Assembly (NCBI RefSeq): GCF_001591365.1
Contig: NZ_BCUT01000002.1
Span: 124,001-188,000 of the forward strand
From: Variovorax paradoxus NBRC 15149
GTDB lineage: Bacteria > Pseudomonadota > Gammaproteobacteria > Burkholderiales > Burkholderiaceae_C
Reading direction: 5' to 3'
DNA: 64,000 nt
Shown here: positions 61,419-64,000 of the stretch, piece by piece
How positions within the stretch are numbered: position 1 is the first letter of the stretch
How the letters are laid out: each line of letters starts with the position of its first letter
Translations under genes and position numbers: made by a program
Notes under the pieces: generated by a model
The model's database searches: none
Told to the model about the DNA's origin: nothing
What the model saw: the letters and a program-made list of their open reading frames with translations, nothing else

Positions 61419-64000
61419 ATGCGAACCCCAGGTCAAACTCTCTTGTTGAAGGCAAAGCTTGCACTCCCGCCTGCCCAGCCGATGAGCTTGTCGCGTCCGC
61501 GCTTGCTGGACTTGGTGTCCGGATCGCTGAAGCGGCCATTGACACTGCTCTGCGCTCCGGCGGGATTCGGCAAGACGACATTGCTCTCAGCCTGGGTCAA
61601 CGAGGCCGTGGATCGACCTGCCGTGGCATGGCTGGGGTTGGACGAGGACGACAGCGACCCGGTGCGCTTCTTCGACTATCTGAGAGCTGCCTTGCAAGGT
61701 GCCGATGTCGGCGTTGGATCATCGGCGACGGCCCCGCTCTCCGGGGCGGGGTCACCCAGCCCGAAGGACCGGATGGCATCGTTGCTGGACGACCTTACCG
61801 AACTGGACCATCCAGTGGTGCTGGTGCTCGACGACTACCAGGCGATCGACAACCCGGAGCTCGATGCGGCGCTGACGTTTCTCGTCGAGCACCTTCCAGA
61901 GCATCTGCGCCTGATCGTCGCGACCCGCAAAGATCCGCAGTGGCCGCTTTCCCGATGGCGTACTCGGCAATGGGTTGCCGAGCTTGGAACCGACCAGCTG
62001 CGATTCACGCCGGACGAGGCCATGGCATTCCTCGTCCGGAGCATGGGGCTGGCACTCGACGCCGAATCGGCCCGGACGCTTGCAGCCCGCACCGAAGGCT
62101 GGGTGGCGGGGCTCCAGATAGCTGCGCTCTCTTTGCAGCGGCATGTGCAGTTGGAGGGAGCGACTAACCTGGCACAGGTTGCCACGGCATTCAGTGGTGA
62201 GCACAGGCACTTGATCGACTACCTGGCAGCCGAAGTCATGCGCCAGCAACCCCAGATGCTGCAGGACTTCTTGCGGAAGACCTGCATCCTCGATCGCTTC
62301 TCTGCCGATCTTTGCGATGCGGTCACCGAGCGCACCGACAGCCGGCAGATGCTGGTCCAGGTGGAGCGCGCCAACCTTTTCTTGCGGCGGCTGGATGACC
62401 AGGGCCGCTGGTTCCGGTATCACCAGCTACTGGCGGATTTTCTTCGCGAAGGCCTTGCCGAACCGGAGAGGATCGAGCTGCATCGTCGAGCCAGCGCGTG
62501 GTTCGAATCGGAGGGGATGGGAAAGGACGCAATCAAGCACGCACTCGCGGCCCGCAGCGATGCGGATGCAGTGCGGCTCTTTCGCAGCCTCGTGGAAGAC
62601 ATGCTCGCCCGTGGCGAACTTCCCACGCTGCTGGCATGGCTCGACATGCTGCCCGCGTCCCTTGTGCGTCGGCATCAGGACCTTGCGGGCTATCGGGCGT
62701 GGCTTCTGTTCATGAGTGGCCGCACCGTGGAAGCCGAAGAGTATTACGCCTTGACCGGCGCGCCAGACGTGGCGGAAAGCTCCCAGGAACACAAAGGCAT
62801 CCTGTTTGCGCTCCAGGCCTTTCTCGCGATCACGTCGGACAATCCCGCCCGCGCAATCGAGCTGTCGCGGCAGGCGCTGGATCAGTTGGGAAGCAGCACC
62901 TCGTTCTTTCGGGTCTGGGCTCTTTTCTACCAGGGGTTGGGTCTGCTTCGCACCGGCCTGCCGAAGCCGGCCACCGAAATGCTGCGACAGGCGCTCGAGC
63001 TCGGATGGGCCTTCGGGCATCGCATGACCGCGCTCGACGCGCTGGCCCATCTCGCACCGCTGATGAGCGCGCAGGGCCAATTGCGCGAAGCGCAGCTGCT
63101 CTGCCGCGCGTCGCTGGAGCGCTGTTCACCTTCCGACGAAGCGCAGGCGCCCATCAGCGGCCTCATCCTGATACCGATGGGCATGCTGGCATATGAACGA
63201 AACGAACTGCATGAAGCGGTCGAGCTGCTCGAGGCGGGCGTGGCGCTGTGCAGGCAGTTGGGCAACCTGTACCACACGCTGGCCGGAGAGTGCGCCCTCG
63301 CCAAGGTCCACCATGCGCGCGGCGCGCGCGAGCAAGCGTGGAATGCATTGGCAACGGCCCAGGATCTGGCGGATCGCTCGCGTAACCCGCGACGCCAGCG
63401 CATGGTGCGCATGGCCGTCGCGGACCTGCAGCTGCGCGAGGGCAACGTCGCTGCGGCGAAACAAAGCTTCGAAGAGATTCGTGCCGCGGTCGAGTCATCT
63501 ATCGAGGGACAACTCCTGCTTGCTCGCTTGCTGCTCGCGAGCAACCACGCGCTTGCCGCGCTTCGCATGCTTGCGGCGGTCGAGGCGTCATGCCGCAGCC
63601 AGGGGCAAGCCGGCCTGCTCGTCACGGTCCATGTGCTGCAGGCGCTGGGGCATCGTGCCAACGGCGGCCGAAGCGCAACGCTCGGCCATCTCGAGAAGGC
63701 CGTCTCGCTCGCCGCATCCGGGGGCTATGTGCGCCCCTTCCTCGATGGAGATGGTGCATTGGCCGGACTGCTGCGCCAGGTGAGCAGCGCGGCACCAGCG
63801 TTTGTCGGCGGCCTGCTCGAACAGTTCCGCCAGCCGGCGAACGAAGACGTCGTCGAGGCCAACACGGCAGGACTCACCGGGACCCAGCTCGAGGTGCTGC
63901 GCCTGGTCAGTCAAGGCCTTGCCAATCAGCAGATCGCGACACGGCTCGTGATCACGTTGGGTACGGCCAAGTGGCATGTCAGCCAGATCTTCGAGAAGCT
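61419..64000 (+). CDS. LuxR-family MalT-type (LAL) regulator, partial
   Basis: The open frame of about 860 codons runs off the right edge without a stop. It begins MRTPGQTLLLKAKLALPPA, the MalT-like start, and has Walker A APAGFGKTT (residues 46-54) and Walker B VVLVLDDYQAID. A STAND-type ATPase region (RWFRYHQLLADFLRE) and a long helical tetratricopeptide-like part (about 400-800) follow. The C-terminus enters the LuxR helix-turn-helix (LTGTQLEVLRLVSQGLANQQ, then TAKWHVSQIFEKL), cut by the window end. Such regulators need ATP and an inducer to activate transcription. Its target is unknown. Confidence 0.9.
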   Translation, partial: MRTPGQTLLLKAKLALPPAQPMSLSRPRLLDLVSGSLKRPLTLLCAPAGFGKTTLLSAWVNEAVDRPAVAWLGLDEDDSDPVRFFDYLRAALQGADVGVGSSATAPLSGAGSPSPKDRMASLLDDLTELDHPVVLVLDDYQAIDNPELDAALTFLVEHLPEHLRLIVATRKDPQWPLSRWRTRQWVAELGTDQLRFTPDEAMAFLVRSMGLALDAESARTLAARTEGWVAGLQIAALSLQRHVQLEGATNLAQVATAFSGEHRHLIDYLAAEVMRQQPQMLQDFLRKTCILDRFSADLCDAVTERTDSRQMLVQVERANLFLRRLDDQGRWFRYHQLLADFLREGLAEPERIELHRRASAWFESEGMGKDAIKHALAARSDADAVRLFRSLVEDMLARGELPTLLAWLDMLPASLVRRHQDLAGYRAWLLFMSGRTVEAEEYYALTGAPDVAESSQEHKGILFALQAFLAITSDNPARAIELSRQALDQLGSSTSFFRVWALFYQGLGLLRTGLPKPATEMLRQALELGWAFGHRMTALDALAHLAPLMSAQGQLREAQLLCRASLERCSPSDEAQAPISGLILIPMGMLAYERNELHEAVELLEAGVALCRQLGNLYHTLAGECALAKVHHARGAREQAWNALATAQDLADRSRNPRRQRMVRMAVADLQLREGNVAAAKQSFEEIRAAVESSIEGQLLLARLLLASNHALAALRMLAAVEASCRSQGQAGLLVTVHVLQALGHRANGGRSATLGHLEKAVSLAASGGYVRPFLDGDGALAGLLRQVSSAAPAFVGGLLEQFRQPANEDVVEANTAGLTGTQLEVLRLVSQGLANQQIATRLVITLGTAKWHVSQIFEK

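Overview
This window is high-GC DNA with tightly packed operons, many orphan Bug-type periplasmic receptors and a hyp/hox hydrogenase block laid out as in Cupriavidus. It fits a metabolically versatile Burkholderiales bacterium, most likely of the Comamonadaceae (Variovorax-like); this placement is inferred from gene content and style only. No rRNA, tRNA or CRISPR array was seen.

Region 1 (1-10248, plus strand) is the end of a [NiFe]-hydrogenase island: the tail of hypF, then hypC, hypD, hypE, an unrecognised small gene, hypX/hoxX, hoxA, hoxB, hoxC and hoxJ. The genes overlap or nearly touch. They cover NiFe(CN)2CO cofactor assembly (HypCDEF, plus HypX for CO under aerobic conditions) and an H2-sensing signal chain (HoxBC regulatory hydrogenase, HoxJ kinase, HoxA sigma-54 activator). 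The structural hydrogenase genes lie outside the window.

Region 2 (10249-12118) is a scar: a denD-like C-terminal remnant and an AraC-family regulator that is frameshifted and interrupted by an IS481-family element with perfect 50-bp inverted repeats and a 6-bp target duplication.

Region 3 (12119-25388) holds organic-acid catabolism modules. A Bug receptor and a fumarylacetoacetate-hydrolase (FAH) gene diverge from a GntR regulator across a perfect 15-bp inverted repeat. A long minus-strand cluster follows (DenD-like epimerase, FAH hydrolase, cupin, Bug receptor, aldehyde dehydrogenase, DHDPS-family lyase, ornithine cyclodeaminase homologue, LysR). Next to it are a Cys/Met-type PLP enzyme and a second LysR.

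Region 4 (25556-30992) pairs an NrtABCD-type ABC importer (minus) with a divergent nitrilase and sulfite-oxidase-fold molybdoenzyme (plus). Region 5 (30989-39763) is a putative diaminopropionate-type module: M20 hydrolase, polyamine-type ABC importer with fused permease, a creatinase-like M24 protein without canonical metal ligands, an Lrp regulator and a divergent diaminopropionate ammonia-lyase homologue.

Region 6 (39764-52560) starts with a decayed IS481-type transposase and a Bug receptor. It continues with a LysR gene divergent from an eight-gene operon: benzoylformate decarboxylase, aldehyde dehydrogenase, Bug, flavin hydroxylase, Bug, hydroxyquinol-type dioxygenase, Dabb protein and maleylacetate reductase. 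Together these suggest a route from an aryl-glyoxylate through hydroxyquinol to 3-oxoadipate. Region 7 (52561-60869) is an IclR gene and a Liv-type importer operon with a fumarate-reductase-like flavoprotein and an aldehyde dehydrogenase. Region 8 (60870-64000) has a LysR remnant and a large MalT-type LuxR regulator that runs off the window edge.

Gene fragments homologous to intact genes elsewhere in the window (denD, ornithine cyclodeaminase, LysR) sit at module borders, so the area looks assembled by repeated rearrangement.
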